Assembly: GCF_004345605.1 (NCBI RefSeq)
Contig: NZ_SLVY01000002.1
Location: 310,001 to 374,000 of the forward strand
Source of the DNA: Rhodococcus sp. SMB37
Lineage (GTDB): Bacteria > Actinomycetota > Actinomycetes > Mycobacteriales > Mycobacteriaceae
DNA: 64,000 bases
Reading direction: 5' to 3'
In this document: positions 25,936-35,395 of the stretch, piece after piece
Layout of the letters: every line of letters begins with the position of its first letter
Position numbering within the stretch: position 1 is the first letter of the stretch
Notes under the pieces: generated by a model
Database searches by the model: none
What the model was told of the DNA's origin: nothing
Seen by the model: only the letters and a program-made list of their open reading frames with translations
Made by a program: the position numbers and the translations under genes

Positions 25936-28900
25936 GTGCACCATGGAGTGGTGACCGACGTCCTCGCCCGTTTCTCCGCTCCCACCCGGGAGTGGTTCGA
26001 CGGCGCTTTCGACGCACCCACACCCGCCCAGCTCGGCGCCTGGGATGCGATCTCGTCGGGTGCGCATACTCTCGTCGTCGCACCCACAGGTTCGGGTAAG
26101 ACACTGTCTGCGTTCCTGTGGTCACTGGACAGGCTCGCTGCACGCCCCGAGACAACCGATGCCCCGCGCGAACACCGCACCCGGGTGCTCTACATCTCTC
26201 CCCTGAAGGCGCTCGGGGTCGACGTCGAACGCAACCTCCGGTCGCCGCTCGTCGGCATCACGCAGACCGCGAAACGGCTCGGATTGACGCCACCCGAGAT
26301 CACCGTGGGTGTCCGCTCGGGCGACACCTCGCAGGCCGACCGCCGCAAGCTTGCCCGCACTCCCCCCGACATCCTCATCACTACCCCCGAGTCGCTGTTC
26401 CTCATGCTCACCTCGGCCACCCGCGAGAGCCTCGCCGGCGTCGAATCGGTGATCGTCGACGAAGTGCACGCTGTCGCCGGAACCAAACGCGGCGCGCATC
26501 TGGCACTGTCCCTCGAGCGTCTCGACCTGCTGTTGCCGAAGCCCGCGCAGCGAATCGGGCTGTCCGCAACCGTGCGCCCACGCGAAGAGGTGGGGCGCTT
26601 CCTCGTCGGCGGCGCACCCATCCGGATCGTGGCCCCACCTGCAGTCAAGACCTGGGACCTGACCGTCCAGGTTCCCGTCGAGGACATGACGGAGCTGGGC
26701 GTGTCAGGGGCGAGCGAAGCGACGGGGAGTTTAACGGGCGTCGGAGGCGCTTCGGAGTCACCGACTCCGCAGGCCGGATCCATCTGGCCGCACGTCGAGG
26801 AACAGATCGTCGATCTCGTCACCGCTCACCGTTCGACGATCGTGTTCGCGAATTCGCGGCGACTGTCCGAGCGGTTGACGGGCCGGCTCAACGAGATCTA
26901 CGCCGAACGCACCGGCAGCTCCGTCGACCGCGAGGCCGCACCACCCGCGCTCCTGGGTGCGTCCACCGAGGTGACCTACGGCGCCGAACCCGTCCTCGCC
27001 CGTGCCCACCACGGTTCGGTGAGCAAAGACCAACGAGCTCTCATCGAAGACGACCTGAAGTCGGGCCGGCTGCGCTGCGTCGTGGCGACCTCGAGCCTCG
27101 AACTCGGTATCGACATGGGCGCGGTCGACCTCGTCATCCAGGTCGAGGCACCACCGTCGGTGGCGAGCGGGCTGCAGCGAGTCGGCCGTGCCGGGCACCA
27201 GGTCGGTGAGACCTCGCGCGGAGTGCTGTTTCCCAAGCACCGCACCGACCTCATCCATTGCGCCGTCACCGTCGAGCGGATGGTCGCCGGACACATCGAG
27301 GCCCTGCGGGCCCCGGCAAACCCTCTCGATGTCCTCGCGCAGCAGACGGTGGCGGCAGCCGCACTCGAACCCATCGGTGTCGACGACTGGTTCGACACCG
27401 TCCGGCGGAGCGGGTCGTTCGCGTCCCTGTCGCGGGGTGTCTTCGAATCGGTGCTCGATCTGCTCTCGGGCCGCTATCCGTCGGACGAGTTCGCCGAACT
27501 GCGCCCCCGTGTCGTGTGGGACCGCACCGACGGCACGCTGACCGGCCGGCCCGGAGCGCAACGCCTCGCCGTCACCTCAGGCGGAACCATCCCCGACCGT
27601 GGCCTGTTCACCGTGTACATGGTGGGCGAGAAGAACACCCGTGTCGGGGAACTCGACGAGGAGATGGTCTACGAATCGCGGGTCGGCGATGTGTTCGCGC
27701 TCGGCGCGACGAGCTGGCGAATCGAAGAGATCACGTTCGATCGGGTGCTCGTGTCCCCCGCGTTCGGCCGCGCCGGGCGGTTACCGTTCTGGCACGGAGA
27801 CAACCAAGGCCGCCCTGCCGAGCTCGGCGCGGCGCTCGGTGCGTTCATCCGCGAGCTCGGCCACGCGGCGCCCGACGACGCCGGCGCGCGATGCCGGGCC
27901 GGTGGGCTCGACGACTACGCGACCGCGAATCTGATCGGCCTCCTCGGCGAGCAACGCACAGCCACCGGCCAACTCCCCACCGACCGCACCCTCGTCGTCG
28001 AGCGTTTCCGCGACGAACTCGGCGACTGGCGTCTCGTCCTGCATTCCCCGTTCGGTCTGCGCGTCCACGCACCATGGGCACTCGCGGTCGGGGCGCGCCT
28101 GCTCGACCGCTTCGGCATCGAAGCTCATCCGTCGCCGTCCGACGACGGCATCATCGTCCGGCTGCCCGACACCGAGGACGACCCACCGGGCGCCGACATC
28201 TTCGTCTTCGACCACGACGAGATCGAAGATCTGGTTACCGAGCAGGTGGGTGGCTCGTCCCTGTTCGCGTCCCGGTTCCGTGAATGTTCGGCGCGCGCGT
28301 TGCTGCTGCCGCGGCGCAACCCCGGCAAGCGAGCACCGCTGTGGCAGCAGCGGCAGCGTTCCGCGCAACTGCTCGATGTGGCCCGCCGGTACCCGAGTTT
28401 CCCGATCCTGCTCGAGACGGTGCGCGAATGCCTGCAGGACGTCTACGACCTCCCCGCGCTGCGTGAGCTTCTCGGCCGTCTGGCGCGGCGGCAGATCCGG
28501 CTCGTCGAGGTCGAGACCCCCACGGCGTCGCCATTCGCGACCTCGCTGCTGTTCGACTACGTCGGCGCGTTCCTCTACGAGGGCGACAGCCCGCTCGCCG
28601 AGCGGCGTGCGGCGGCGCTCTCCCTGGATTCGACGTTGCTCGCCGAGTTGCTCGGCCGGGTCGAGCTGCGCGAACTCCTCGACGCCGACGTGATCGATCA
28701 AGCCGAGCTCGAATTGCAGCGCCTGGTGTCGGAGCGGCGCGCTCGGGATGCGGAGGGGGTCGCGGATCTGCTGCGTCTGCTGGGGCCGCTGACCGACTCC
28801 GAACTGCGGGAGCGCAGCACCGACGATCCGGGTCCGTGGCTCGCCGACCTGTCGGCGCAGCGACGCGTGCTGCAGGTGTCCTACGCGGGCGAGAAATGGT

Positions 28901-30543
28901 GGGCTGCAATCGAAGACGCATCACGTCTGCGTGATGCTCTCGGTGTGCCCTTGCCTATCGGAGTGCCCACGGCGTTCGTCGAACCGGTCGCGGATCCGCT
29001 CGGCGATCTCGTCGCCCGTCACGCCCGGACGCACGGGCCGTTCACTTCGGAGGCGGTGGGGGCCCGCTTCGGTCTCGGCACTGCCGTCGTCGAATCCGTT
29101 CTGCAGCGGTTGACCGACGAGAGGCGCGTCACCTCGGGTGAGTTCCGTCCCGGCGCCACCGGACCCGAGTGGTGCGACAGCGAGGTCCTGCGCCGTCTGC
29201 GTCGACGCTCCCTGGCCGCGGCACGCCACGAGGTCGAGCCGGTGAGCACCGCGACCCTCGGCCGGTTCCTGCCCGACTGGCATCACCTCGGGCGGGGACC
29301 GGGCGCGAGCGCACTCTACGGTCTCGACGGTGTCGCGGCCGTCGCCGAGCAGATCGCGGGTGTACCCGTCCCCGCGAGCGCCCTCGAACCGCTGATCCTC
29401 GCGCCGCGCGTGCGCGACTACTCACCCGCCATGCTCGACGAGTTGACGTCGAACGGCGAGATCGTCTGGTCCGGTGCCGGCTCGATCTCAGGGAAAGACG
29501 GCTGGATCGCGCTGCATCCCGCCGACCTCGCTCCCGCCACGCTCGCACCTGCCGAGGACATCGAGATGACCGGTCTCCACCGGGCGATTCTCGAGTCCCT
29601 CTCAGGTGGCGGCGCATACTTCTTCAGGCAGCTCGGAGATGCGGTGAAAGCGCTCGAACCGGACGCCACCGACACGGCTCTGGCTGCAGCGATGTGGGAT
29701 CTGGTGTGGAGTGGGCACATCGCCGGCGACACGCTCGCACCGTTGCGCGCCCTCATCGGCGACACGTCGCGCGCCACGCCGGCGCACCGCACGCCGCGGA
29801 GGGCTCCCCGCGCCCGCATGTACCGGGCGCGTCCGGTCGTTCCGTCGCGGTCGGGGCCGCCCACGGTGGCCGGCCGCTGGTCGCTGCTGCCCGAGCGCGA
29901 CACCGATCCGACGGTGCGGGCACACACCACCGCCGAGCTGTTCCTCGAGCGGTACGGGGTGGTGACCCGAGGTGCCGTGACGAGCGAATCCGTTCCGGGT
30001 GGTTTCGCGCTCATGTACAAGGTGCTCAGCCGATTCGAGGAGACAGGTCGGTGCCGGCGGGGGTATTTCGTCGATTCGCTCGGCGGAGCTCAGTTCTCGA
30101 CTCCCGACGTGGTGGATCGGCTGCGCTCGTTCTCCGATTCCCTCGAAGGTCGCCACACCCGCACCGAGGCGGTGACGCTCGCCGCGTGCGATCCCGCCAA
30201 CCCGTACGGTGCCGCACTCCCCTGGCCGAAAGCCACGGCGGAGACCGCAAACACGTCGAAGCATCGGCCGGGACGGAAAGCGGGTGGCCTTGTGGTGCTG
30301 GTCGACGGCAGTCTCGTGATGTTCGTCGAGCGCGGTGGGCGGACCCTGCTCACCTTCACCGACGATCCCGGACGACTACGCACCGCGTTCGCGTCGCTCG
30401 CCCACACCGTCAAGAACGGTGGCGTCGACAAGATCGTCGTCGAGAAGATCGACGGCGCCTCGATCCACGGTCATGTCCTCGCGGAACTGCTCGGCGAGGC
30501 CGGGTTCTCCGCGACACCACGCGGGTATCGGTTGAGGTCCTGA
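25936..30543 (+). CDS. lhr: ATP-dependent DNA helicase Lhr (large helicase-related protein)
   Basis: 1535 aa, the full length of the long actinobacterial Lhr. Walker A is VVAPTGSGKT (about residues 45-54) and the DExH box is DEVHAVAG (near 174). Helicase motif VI is QRVGRAGHQ. A winged-helix, the Lhr core domain and a long C-terminal part follow. In mycobacteria Lhr is a 3'-5' DNA translocase and RNA-DNA helicase induced by DNA damage. An in-frame low-complexity insert at 26697-26778 lies between the two RecA lobes. A start at the GTG 25951 is also possible. The DNA glycosylase gene follows one base after the stop. Confidence 0.95.
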   Translation: MHHGVVTDVLARFSAPTREWFDGAFDAPTPAQLGAWDAISSGAHTLVVAPTGSGKTLSAFLWSLDRLAARPETTDAPREHRTRVLYISPLKALGVDVERNLRSPLVGITQTAKRLGLTPPEITVGVRSGDTSQADRRKLARTPPDILITTPESLFLMLTSATRESLAGVESVIVDEVHAVAGTKRGAHLALSLERLDLLLPKPAQRIGLSATVRPREEVGRFLVGGAPIRIVAPPAVKTWDLTVQVPVEDMTELGVSGASEATGSLTGVGGASESPTPQAGSIWPHVEEQIVDLVTAHRSTIVFANSRRLSERLTGRLNEIYAERTGSSVDREAAPPALLGASTEVTYGAEPVLARAHHGSVSKDQRALIEDDLKSGRLRCVVATSSLELGIDMGAVDLVIQVEAPPSVASGLQRVGRAGHQVGETSRGVLFPKHRTDLIHCAVTVERMVAGHIEALRAPANPLDVLAQQTVAAAALEPIGVDDWFDTVRRSGSFASLSRGVFESVLDLLSGRYPSDEFAELRPRVVWDRTDGTLTGRPGAQRLAVTSGGTIPDRGLFTVYMVGEKNTRVGELDEEMVYESRVGDVFALGATSWRIEEITFDRVLVSPAFGRAGRLPFWHGDNQGRPAELGAALGAFIRELGHAAPDDAGARCRAGGLDDYATANLIGLLGEQRTATGQLPTDRTLVVERFRDELGDWRLVLHSPFGLRVHAPWALAVGARLLDRFGIEAHPSPSDDGIIVRLPDTEDDPPGADIFVFDHDEIEDLVTEQVGGSSLFASRFRECSARALLLPRRNPGKRAPLWQQRQRSAQLLDVARRYPSFPILLETVRECLQDVYDLPALRELLGRLARRQIRLVEVETPTASPFATSLLFDYVGAFLYEGDSPLAERRAAALSLDSTLLAELLGRVELRELLDADVIDQAELELQRLVSERRARDAEGVADLLRLLGPLTDSELRERSTDDPGPWLADLSAQRRVLQVSYAGEKWWAAIEDASRLRDALGVPLPIGVPTAFVEPVADPLGDLVARHARTHGPFTSEAVGARFGLGTAVVESVLQRLTDERRVTSGEFRPGATGPEWCDSEVLRRLRRRSLAAARHEVEPVSTATLGRFLPDWHHLGRGPGASALYGLDGVAAVAEQIAGVPVPASALEPLILAPRVRDYSPAMLDELTSNGEIVWSGAGSISGKDGWIALHPADLAPATLAPAEDIEMTGLHRAILESLSGGGAYFFRQLGDAVKALEPDATDTALAAAMWDLVWSGHIAGDTLAPLRALIGDTSRATPAHRTPRRAPRARMYRARPVVPSRSGPPTVAGRWSLLPERDTDPTVRAHTTAELFLERYGVVTRGAVTSESVPGGFALMYKVLSRFEETGRCRRGYFVDSLGGAQFSTPDVVDRLRSFSDSLEGRHTRTEAVTLAACDPANPYGAALPWPKATAETANTSKHRPGRKAGGLVVLVDGSLVMFVERGGRTLLTFTDDPGRLRTAFASLAHTVKNGGVDKIVVEKIDGASIHGHVLAELLGEAGFSATPRGYRLRS
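26697..26778. repeat. in-frame repeat-like insert inside lhr
   Basis: This stretch codes for a Gly/Ser/Ala/Thr-rich segment unlike the flanking helicase sequence. It contains GAGCGAAGCGAC and a perfect inverted repeat, CGGAGTC at 26753-26759 and GACTCCG at 26763-26769, with a 3-base loop. It looks like a small palindromic repeat element inserted without breaking the frame. I found no second copy in the window. Confidence 0.5.
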
Positions 30544-30544
30544 C

Positions 30545-31330
30545 ATGCCCGAGGGCGACACGGCATTCCAGACGGCCGCACGGCTGCACGCGGTACTCGC
30601 GGGAAATATCCTGACCGAGAGCGATTTCCGAGTCCCGCGGTTCGCAACGACCGATCTCACCGGTGAGACGGTGGAGGAAGTCGCCTCGCGCGGCAAGCAC
30701 ATTCTGGTTCGCCTGCCACAACACACCTTTCACTCGCATCTGATGATGGACGGGCAATGGCACGTGTACGAGCGCGGAACCCGCTGGCGCAAGCCGGGTT
30801 TCCAGGCCCGTGCAGTGCTCGGCACCGAACGGGTACAGGCGGTGGGGTTCGACCTCGGTTTCGTCGAGGTACTCCCTCACGAGAAGGAAACAGACGCGGT
30901 CGGGCACCTCGGTCCGGACCTCCTCGGGCCGGACTGGGATCCGGCGGTTGCGGCCGCGAATCTCATGCGTGAGCCTGCACGTCCGATCGGGCTTGCGCTA
31001 CTCGACCAACGCATCATGGCCGGCGTAGGCAACGTCTACCGCAGTGAACTGTGTTTCCTACGCGGAGTCGATCCCGCAACACCCGTACGAGAGGCCGGCG
31101 ACCCGGCCGCGTGGGCCGAACTCGCACACCGCGTATTGCACACCAACCGGAACAGGCCCCAGAGGGTGACGACCGGCGATCCGCGACGAGGTCGTCAGCT
31201 GTGGGTGTACGGACGCCGCGGCAAACCGTGTCTGCGGTGCGGACTACCTATCGAATCGGGAACCCTCGCCGGTGCATCCGATGCCGAACGTGTGGTCTAC
31301 CGCTGTCCCGGGTGTCAGCCGTCGCGCTGA
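30545..31330 (+). CDS. nei2: Fpg/Nei family DNA glycosylase (Nei2-like)
   Basis: 261 aa. After Met removal the catalytic Pro-Glu (MPEGDT) is at the N-terminus. LLDQRIMAGVGNVYRSE is the helix-two-turn-helix, and a zinc finger CLRCGLP...YRCPGCQP closes the protein. It excises oxidised pyrimidines and cuts the abasic site in base excision repair. It follows lhr by one base, matching the lhr-nei order of M. tuberculosis, so the two repair genes are co-transcribed. Its end overlaps the convergent TetR gene by 16 bases. Confidence 0.93.
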   Translation: MPEGDTAFQTAARLHAVLAGNILTESDFRVPRFATTDLTGETVEEVASRGKHILVRLPQHTFHSHLMMDGQWHVYERGTRWRKPGFQARAVLGTERVQAVGFDLGFVEVLPHEKETDAVGHLGPDLLGPDWDPAVAAANLMREPARPIGLALLDQRIMAGVGNVYRSELCFLRGVDPATPVREAGDPAAWAELAHRVLHTNRNRPQRVTTGDPRRGRQLWVYGRRGKPCLRCGLPIESGTLAGASDAERVVYRCPGCQPSR

Positions 31331-31926
31331 GCGTCGTGCGCGGCCCGCTCGAGAAGTGCAACGCAGTGGTGCACGAACGTCTCCCGCGGGACGGTGATCG
31401 CCCCGTCGAGATATCCCATGAACAAACTGGTCAGGGCTCCGACGAGCCCCACGGCCACCATGTGACGGACGGCGTCGTCGCCGATCTCGGTGAGTTGGGC
31501 GCTGACGAGCGAGACGAACACCGGCGCCAGTTCGACGCCTCTCCCGCTGATCGCGGGTTCGCGCAACGGCGCGAGCAGAAGCACGCGACCCATCGCCGGT
31601 TCGTCGACCATCAGGGCCACAAAGGCCCGGACCGCCGCTTCTGCCCGGCGGGTGTGCTCCGCCGAGGTCACTGCTGCGACGAGTGCATCGCGGGCACGTT
31701 CGCCCACGAGTCCGTACACCTCTCGGACGAATGCGTCGCGGTCGGTGAAGCTCTCGTAGAAGTAACGTTCGGTGAGTTCGGCAGCCCGGCACACCGCGCG
31801 CACATTCGCGACGGATCCGTCGGGAGCGCCGATGAGGGAGATCCCCGCGTCGAGGAGACGTACCCTGCGGACACGCCGGCGTTCGTCGAGGCCGATTCCC
31901 GCCCAGCTTCGGCGCGTGGTGTCCAC
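31315..31926 (-). CDS. TetR family regulator
   Basis: 203 aa from the GTG at 31926, which has AGGAA nine bases upstream; a TTG at 31935 is an alternative. The N-terminal helix-turn-helix (GSVANVRAVCRAAELTERYFYESF) has the TetR pattern YFYESFxxRDAF. It is divergent from the MpaB-type oxygenase gene, which it probably represses, with 53 bases between the starts. The ligand is unknown. The order TetR-lhr-nei recalls Rv3295-Rv3297, though here the TetR gene lies on the other side. Confidence 0.88.
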   Translation of the reverse strand: MDTTRRSWAGIGLDERRRVRRVRLLDAGISLIGAPDGSVANVRAVCRAAELTERYFYESFTDRDAFVREVYGLVGERARDALVAAVTSAEHTRRAEAAVRAFVALMVDEPAMGRVLLLAPLREPAISGRGVELAPVFVSLVSAQLTEIGDDAVRHMVAVGLVGALTSLFMGYLDGAITVPRETFVHHCVALLERAAHDAQRDG

Positions 31927-31944
31927 CGTGTGCAATTCCTGTCG

Positions 31945-31973
31945 TTGACTACGTGTCTACCGGATCCTACTCT
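31945..31973 (+). promoter_or_regulatory. promoter of the MpaB-type oxygenase gene
   Basis: TTGACT (31945-31950), a 17-base spacer and TACTCT (31968-31973), then six bases to the ATG at 31980, so the mRNA is probably leaderless. TGACTACG (31946-31953) overlaps the -35 box and has a perfect inverted partner, CGTAGTCA, at 31983-31990 just inside the gene. Confidence 0.75.
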
Positions 31974-31979
31974 GACAAC

Positions 31980-32957
31980 ATGCGTAGTCAGAGATCTCCG
32001 CAGGACGCCGAGTCCACCACAACCGAGAACGATCCCCTTCCTCTCGGGCCCGATTCACTGACCTGGAAGTACTTCGGCGGATGGCGCGGGATGCTGTTCG
32101 GCCCGTGGGCCGGGTCGATGCAGAACATGCACCCCGGACTCGGCGCCGGCGTCGAGGATCACTCGCAGTTCTTCGACGAGCGATTCGAACGGCTCTACCG
32201 GTCGCTGTACCCGATCTACGGGGTCGTCTTCGACGGCGAACGCGCACCTGAGACGGCCAAACAGGTTCGCGGTTACCACAACACGATCAAGGGCGTCGAC
32301 AAGTTGGGCCGCAAGTACCACGCGCTCGACCCCGGCACCTTCTACTGGGCGCACGCCACGTTCTTCTACAGTCTCGTGATCTCCATCGAATGGTTCGAGG
32401 GACCGCTCGCCCTCGAGCAGAAGCACCGACTGTTCGACGAACACGTCCAGTGGTATCGGCTCTACGGCATGTCGATGAAGTCCGTCCCCGGATCGTGGGA
32501 GTCGTTCGTCGAGTACTGGGACGACATGTGCCGCAACGTCCTCGAAGACAACAAGGCCACACGCGACGTTCTCGACCTGTCGAACCTCGACCGGCCGCCG
32601 TTCATGCGCTGGTTCCCCGAATCGGTGTGGAAGATCGTGCGCCCACCGGTCACCCGCGGATTCATCTGGCTCACCGTGGGCCTGTACGACCAGCCCGTGC
32701 GCGACCTCCTCGGATACAGCTGGAGCCCCCGCGAGGAGAAACTCCACCGACTGATCGGCCGGGCCATCGGGCTCGGCAACCGGCTGGTGCCCTGGCGGTA
32801 CCGCTACCACCCGCGCGCCCGCGCCGGGTGGGATCGCGCATCCGGCCGCATCACCGCGAATACCCCGCTCGTGCACACCCCCGCCCGGAACCTGCCACCG
32901 ATAGACCGCCGCGACTCCCCCATGCACTACAGCCCGGACCTTTCCGAACAACACTGA
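31980..32957 (+). CDS. oxygenase MpaB family protein (DUF2236)
   Basis: 325 aa from the ATG at 31980. The sequence fits the DUF2236/MpaB family, a haem-dependent group that includes latex-clearing protein and the fungal mycophenolic-acid MpaB. GWRGMLFGPWAGSMQNMHP near the N-terminus and YHALDPGTFYWAHATFFYS are characteristic. It has no signal peptide, unlike secreted latex-clearing proteins, so it acts inside the cell. The substrate is unknown. The divergent TetR gene is its likely regulator. Confidence 0.85.
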   Translation: MRSQRSPQDAESTTTENDPLPLGPDSLTWKYFGGWRGMLFGPWAGSMQNMHPGLGAGVEDHSQFFDERFERLYRSLYPIYGVVFDGERAPETAKQVRGYHNTIKGVDKLGRKYHALDPGTFYWAHATFFYSLVISIEWFEGPLALEQKHRLFDEHVQWYRLYGMSMKSVPGSWESFVEYWDDMCRNVLEDNKATRDVLDLSNLDRPPFMRWFPESVWKIVRPPVTRGFIWLTVGLYDQPVRDLLGYSWSPREEKLHRLIGRAIGLGNRLVPWRYRYHPRARAGWDRASGRITANTPLVHTPARNLPPIDRRDSPMHYSPDLSEQH

Positions 32958-33006
32958 GATTGTCACAACGCTGAGATTTTCGCCGGCACCTGCCACGCTG
33001 GTCGGT

Positions 33007-33543
33007 ATGGGACTCGACGCCAACGCACTACTCCACGGGCCGTTGTTCTCCCGAGCTACGCCACTCGACCGCAACAATGCCGCCAGCCGCATCAGCGCGT
33101 ACGTCTACGGCAACGTGCTGGTGCTGGCGGTGCTCATCCCGATCGTCCCGGGGCCGAACTACGTCGGAATCGCGATCGTCCTCGGCACCGCCCTGTCGAC
33201 GTTCGTGGCACACGCCTTCGCGGAATCGGTGGGACACAGCGTCCGACAGAGAAGCCGCCTCACCACCGCCGAGCGGCGGGCGGAAGTACGAGACTCAGTG
33301 CCCATCCTCACCTCGGCGGTCGTCCCGTGCGTCGTCCTCGCGATCGGGTGGCTCGGCTGGATCGAGCCGCGTACCGCTCAGCTGCTTGCGGAACTCGCGG
33401 TGCTTGTGCGGATCGGCGGCATCGCGTTCGTGATCGGACGGCTCAACGGTGAGCGTCCCAGCACTCGACTGCTGATGACCGCGGCTGCGCTGACCCTGGT
33501 CGGTGCAATGGTCGTGGTGGTCAAGGTGCTGTTCACCCACTGA
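33007..33543 (+). CDS. hypothetical integral membrane protein
   Basis: 178 aa with four or five hydrophobic helices (about residues 34-50, 53-72, 99-118, 127-142 and 158-174) and short charged loops, including QRSRLTTAERRAEVRD between helices two and three. I do not recognise a family. It stands alone between the MpaB-type gene and the convergent glpD. Confidence 0.75.
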   Translation: MGLDANALLHGPLFSRATPLDRNNAASRISAYVYGNVLVLAVLIPIVPGPNYVGIAIVLGTALSTFVAHAFAESVGHSVRQRSRLTTAERRAEVRDSVPILTSAVVPCVVLAIGWLGWIEPRTAQLLAELAVLVRIGGIAFVIGRLNGERPSTRLLMTAAALTLVGAMVVVVKVLFTH

Positions 33544-33562
33544 TCATCACAGGCACCGCGTC

Positions 33563-35293
33563 TCACTTCACAGGCACCGGTTCGAGGATCTCCGCGCGCG
33601 CCTCCGGAGCCGCGACGCGCAACGCATCAGCGGATTCGTCGTCCAGCCGGCTCTGCGACTCGATCTCCGCCTCGACCCGGGCCCGATACGTCTCGACCTC
33701 CCGGTCCACCGCTGCCTCGTCCCAGCCGAGGATCGGCGCCACCAGATGCGCGACCTGTTCCGCGCAGTGCATGCCCCGGTGCGAATACTCGATCGAGATC
33801 CGGGTACGGCGGGCGAGGATGTCCTCGAGATGCAGCGCTCCCTCTGCGGCTGCCGCGTAGACGGCCTCCACCTGGAGGTACAGCGGAGCGTCGGTGATCG
33901 GCTCGAGCAGTTCGGGCCGGCCGTCCGCGCACGCGAGTACGTCGTCGATCAGTGATCCGTACCGGTCGAGAAGGTGCTTGACCCGGTACGGGTGGAGCCT
34001 GTGCTGCTCGGCGAGGTGCATCGTCTGATTGACCAGGGCGAAGTACCCGTCCGCACCCAGGAGCGGCACCTTCTCCGTGATCGACGGCGCGATGCGCGAC
34101 GGAATGTCCTCGGCCGCCAGATCCACCGCGTCCTCGGCCATCACACGGTAGGTCGTGTACTTGCCGCCGGCGATCGCCACCAGCCCGGGCGAGACTCGCG
34201 CGACCGCATGTTCGCGCGACAGTTTCGACGTCTCGTCGCTCTCCCCCGCAAGCAACGGGCGCAGGCCTGCGTAGACCCCGTCGATGTCGTCGTGGGTGAT
34301 CGGGACGACAAGGACGCTGTTGACGTGGTCGAGGATGTAGTCGATGTCGGCCTTCGTCGCGGCGGGGTGTGCCAGATCGAGGTTCCAGTCGGTGTCGGTG
34401 GTGCCGATGATCCAGTGGTTTCCCCACGGGATGACGAACAACACCGACTTCTCGGTCCGCAGGATGATCGCCGAGTCGCTCACGATTCGGTCGCGCGGGA
34501 CCACGATGTGCACGCCCTTCGACGCGCGCACCCGGAACCGGCCACGTTGGCGCGACAACGCCTGGATTTCGTCGGTCCACACGCCGGTCGCGTTGATGAC
34601 CACGTGGGCGCGCACTTCGGTGACGGAGCCGTCCTCACTGTCACGCACCCGCACACCCGACACCCGGTCGGCTTCGCGCAGGAACCCGACGACCTGGGTC
34701 GAGGTTCGCACGACCGCGCCGTACTGGGCCGCCGTCCGCGCGACCGTCATGGTGTGGCGGGCATCGTCGACGACCGTGTCGTAGTAGCGGATCCCGCCGA
34801 CGAGGGAGTTGCGTTTGAGTCCCGGCGCCATTCTCAGCGCGCCTGCGCGCGTCAGGTGTTTCTGCGCGGGCACGGATTTCGCTCCGCCCATCCGGTCGTA
34901 CAGGAAGATGCCGGCCGCCATGTACGGCCGCTCCCATCCGCGGTGAGTGAGCGGGAACAGGAACTTCAGCGGCTTGACCAGGTGCGGCGCGAGTGTCGAC
35001 AGCGACAGTTCGCGTTCGCGCAACGCCTCACGTACCAGGCCGAACTCCAGTTGCTCGAGGTATCGCAGACCCCCGTGAAACATCTTCGACGACCGACTCG
35101 ACGTGCCCGACGCGAAGTCCCGGGCCTCGACGAGTGCCACGCGCAGGCCGCGGGTCGCGGCGTCGAGTGCGGCCCCCGCCCCGACAACCCCACCACCGAT
35201 CACCACGACGTCGAACTGGTCGCCGCCGAGGCGTCGCCATGCTTCCTCGCGCTGCTGCGGACCGAGAATCTGTACACCTGATTGGTTGGTCAC
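33563..35293 (-). CDS. glpD: glycerol-3-phosphate dehydrogenase
   Basis: 576 aa. It oxidises sn-glycerol 3-phosphate to dihydroxyacetone phosphate with FAD at the membrane and passes electrons to quinone. The N-terminal [20 protein letters not shown] and [18 protein letters not shown] are the FAD fold and the family signature. The C-terminal DAO_C domain is complete. It is divergent from glpK with a 102-base shared regulatory region and corresponds to GlpD2 in mycobacteria. Start is GTG with GAGGGAGCG upstream. Confidence 0.95.
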   Translation of the reverse strand: MTNQSGVQILGPQQREEAWRRLGGDQFDVVVIGGGVVGAGAALDAATRGLRVALVEARDFASGTSSRSSKMFHGGLRYLEQLEFGLVREALRERELSLSTLAPHLVKPLKFLFPLTHRGWERPYMAAGIFLYDRMGGAKSVPAQKHLTRAGALRMAPGLKRNSLVGGIRYYDTVVDDARHTMTVARTAAQYGAVVRTSTQVVGFLREADRVSGVRVRDSEDGSVTEVRAHVVINATGVWTDEIQALSRQRGRFRVRASKGVHIVVPRDRIVSDSAIILRTEKSVLFVIPWGNHWIIGTTDTDWNLDLAHPAATKADIDYILDHVNSVLVVPITHDDIDGVYAGLRPLLAGESDETSKLSREHAVARVSPGLVAIAGGKYTTYRVMAEDAVDLAAEDIPSRIAPSITEKVPLLGADGYFALVNQTMHLAEQHRLHPYRVKHLLDRYGSLIDDVLACADGRPELLEPITDAPLYLQVEAVYAAAAEGALHLEDILARRTRISIEYSHRGMHCAEQVAHLVAPILGWDEAAVDREVETYRARVEAEIESQSRLDDESADALRVAAPEARAEILEPVPVK

Positions 35294-35347
35294 CGCACCG
35301 CTCCCTCAGTCGCCGACATGTCCTGCACAACGCTAGTAGGTTCGACC

Positions 35348-35361
35348 GCACAGTGCTGTGC
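35348..35361. promoter_or_regulatory. palindrome between glpD and glpK
   Basis: GCACAGTGCTGTGC is a perfect 14-base palindrome in the divergent glpD-glpK region. It lies just after TAGGTT (35338-35343), which could be the glpK -10 element, a position suited to a repressor. The regulator is not in the window. Confidence 0.5.
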
Positions 35362-35395
35362 CAGTGAACACCGTTTCGACACCTCGAGGATTCCC

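Noticed and set aside
33547-33580. 11-base direct repeat CACAGGCACCG before and in the end of glpD
   Set aside because: Short, two copies only, no symmetry; may be chance in GC-rich DNA.
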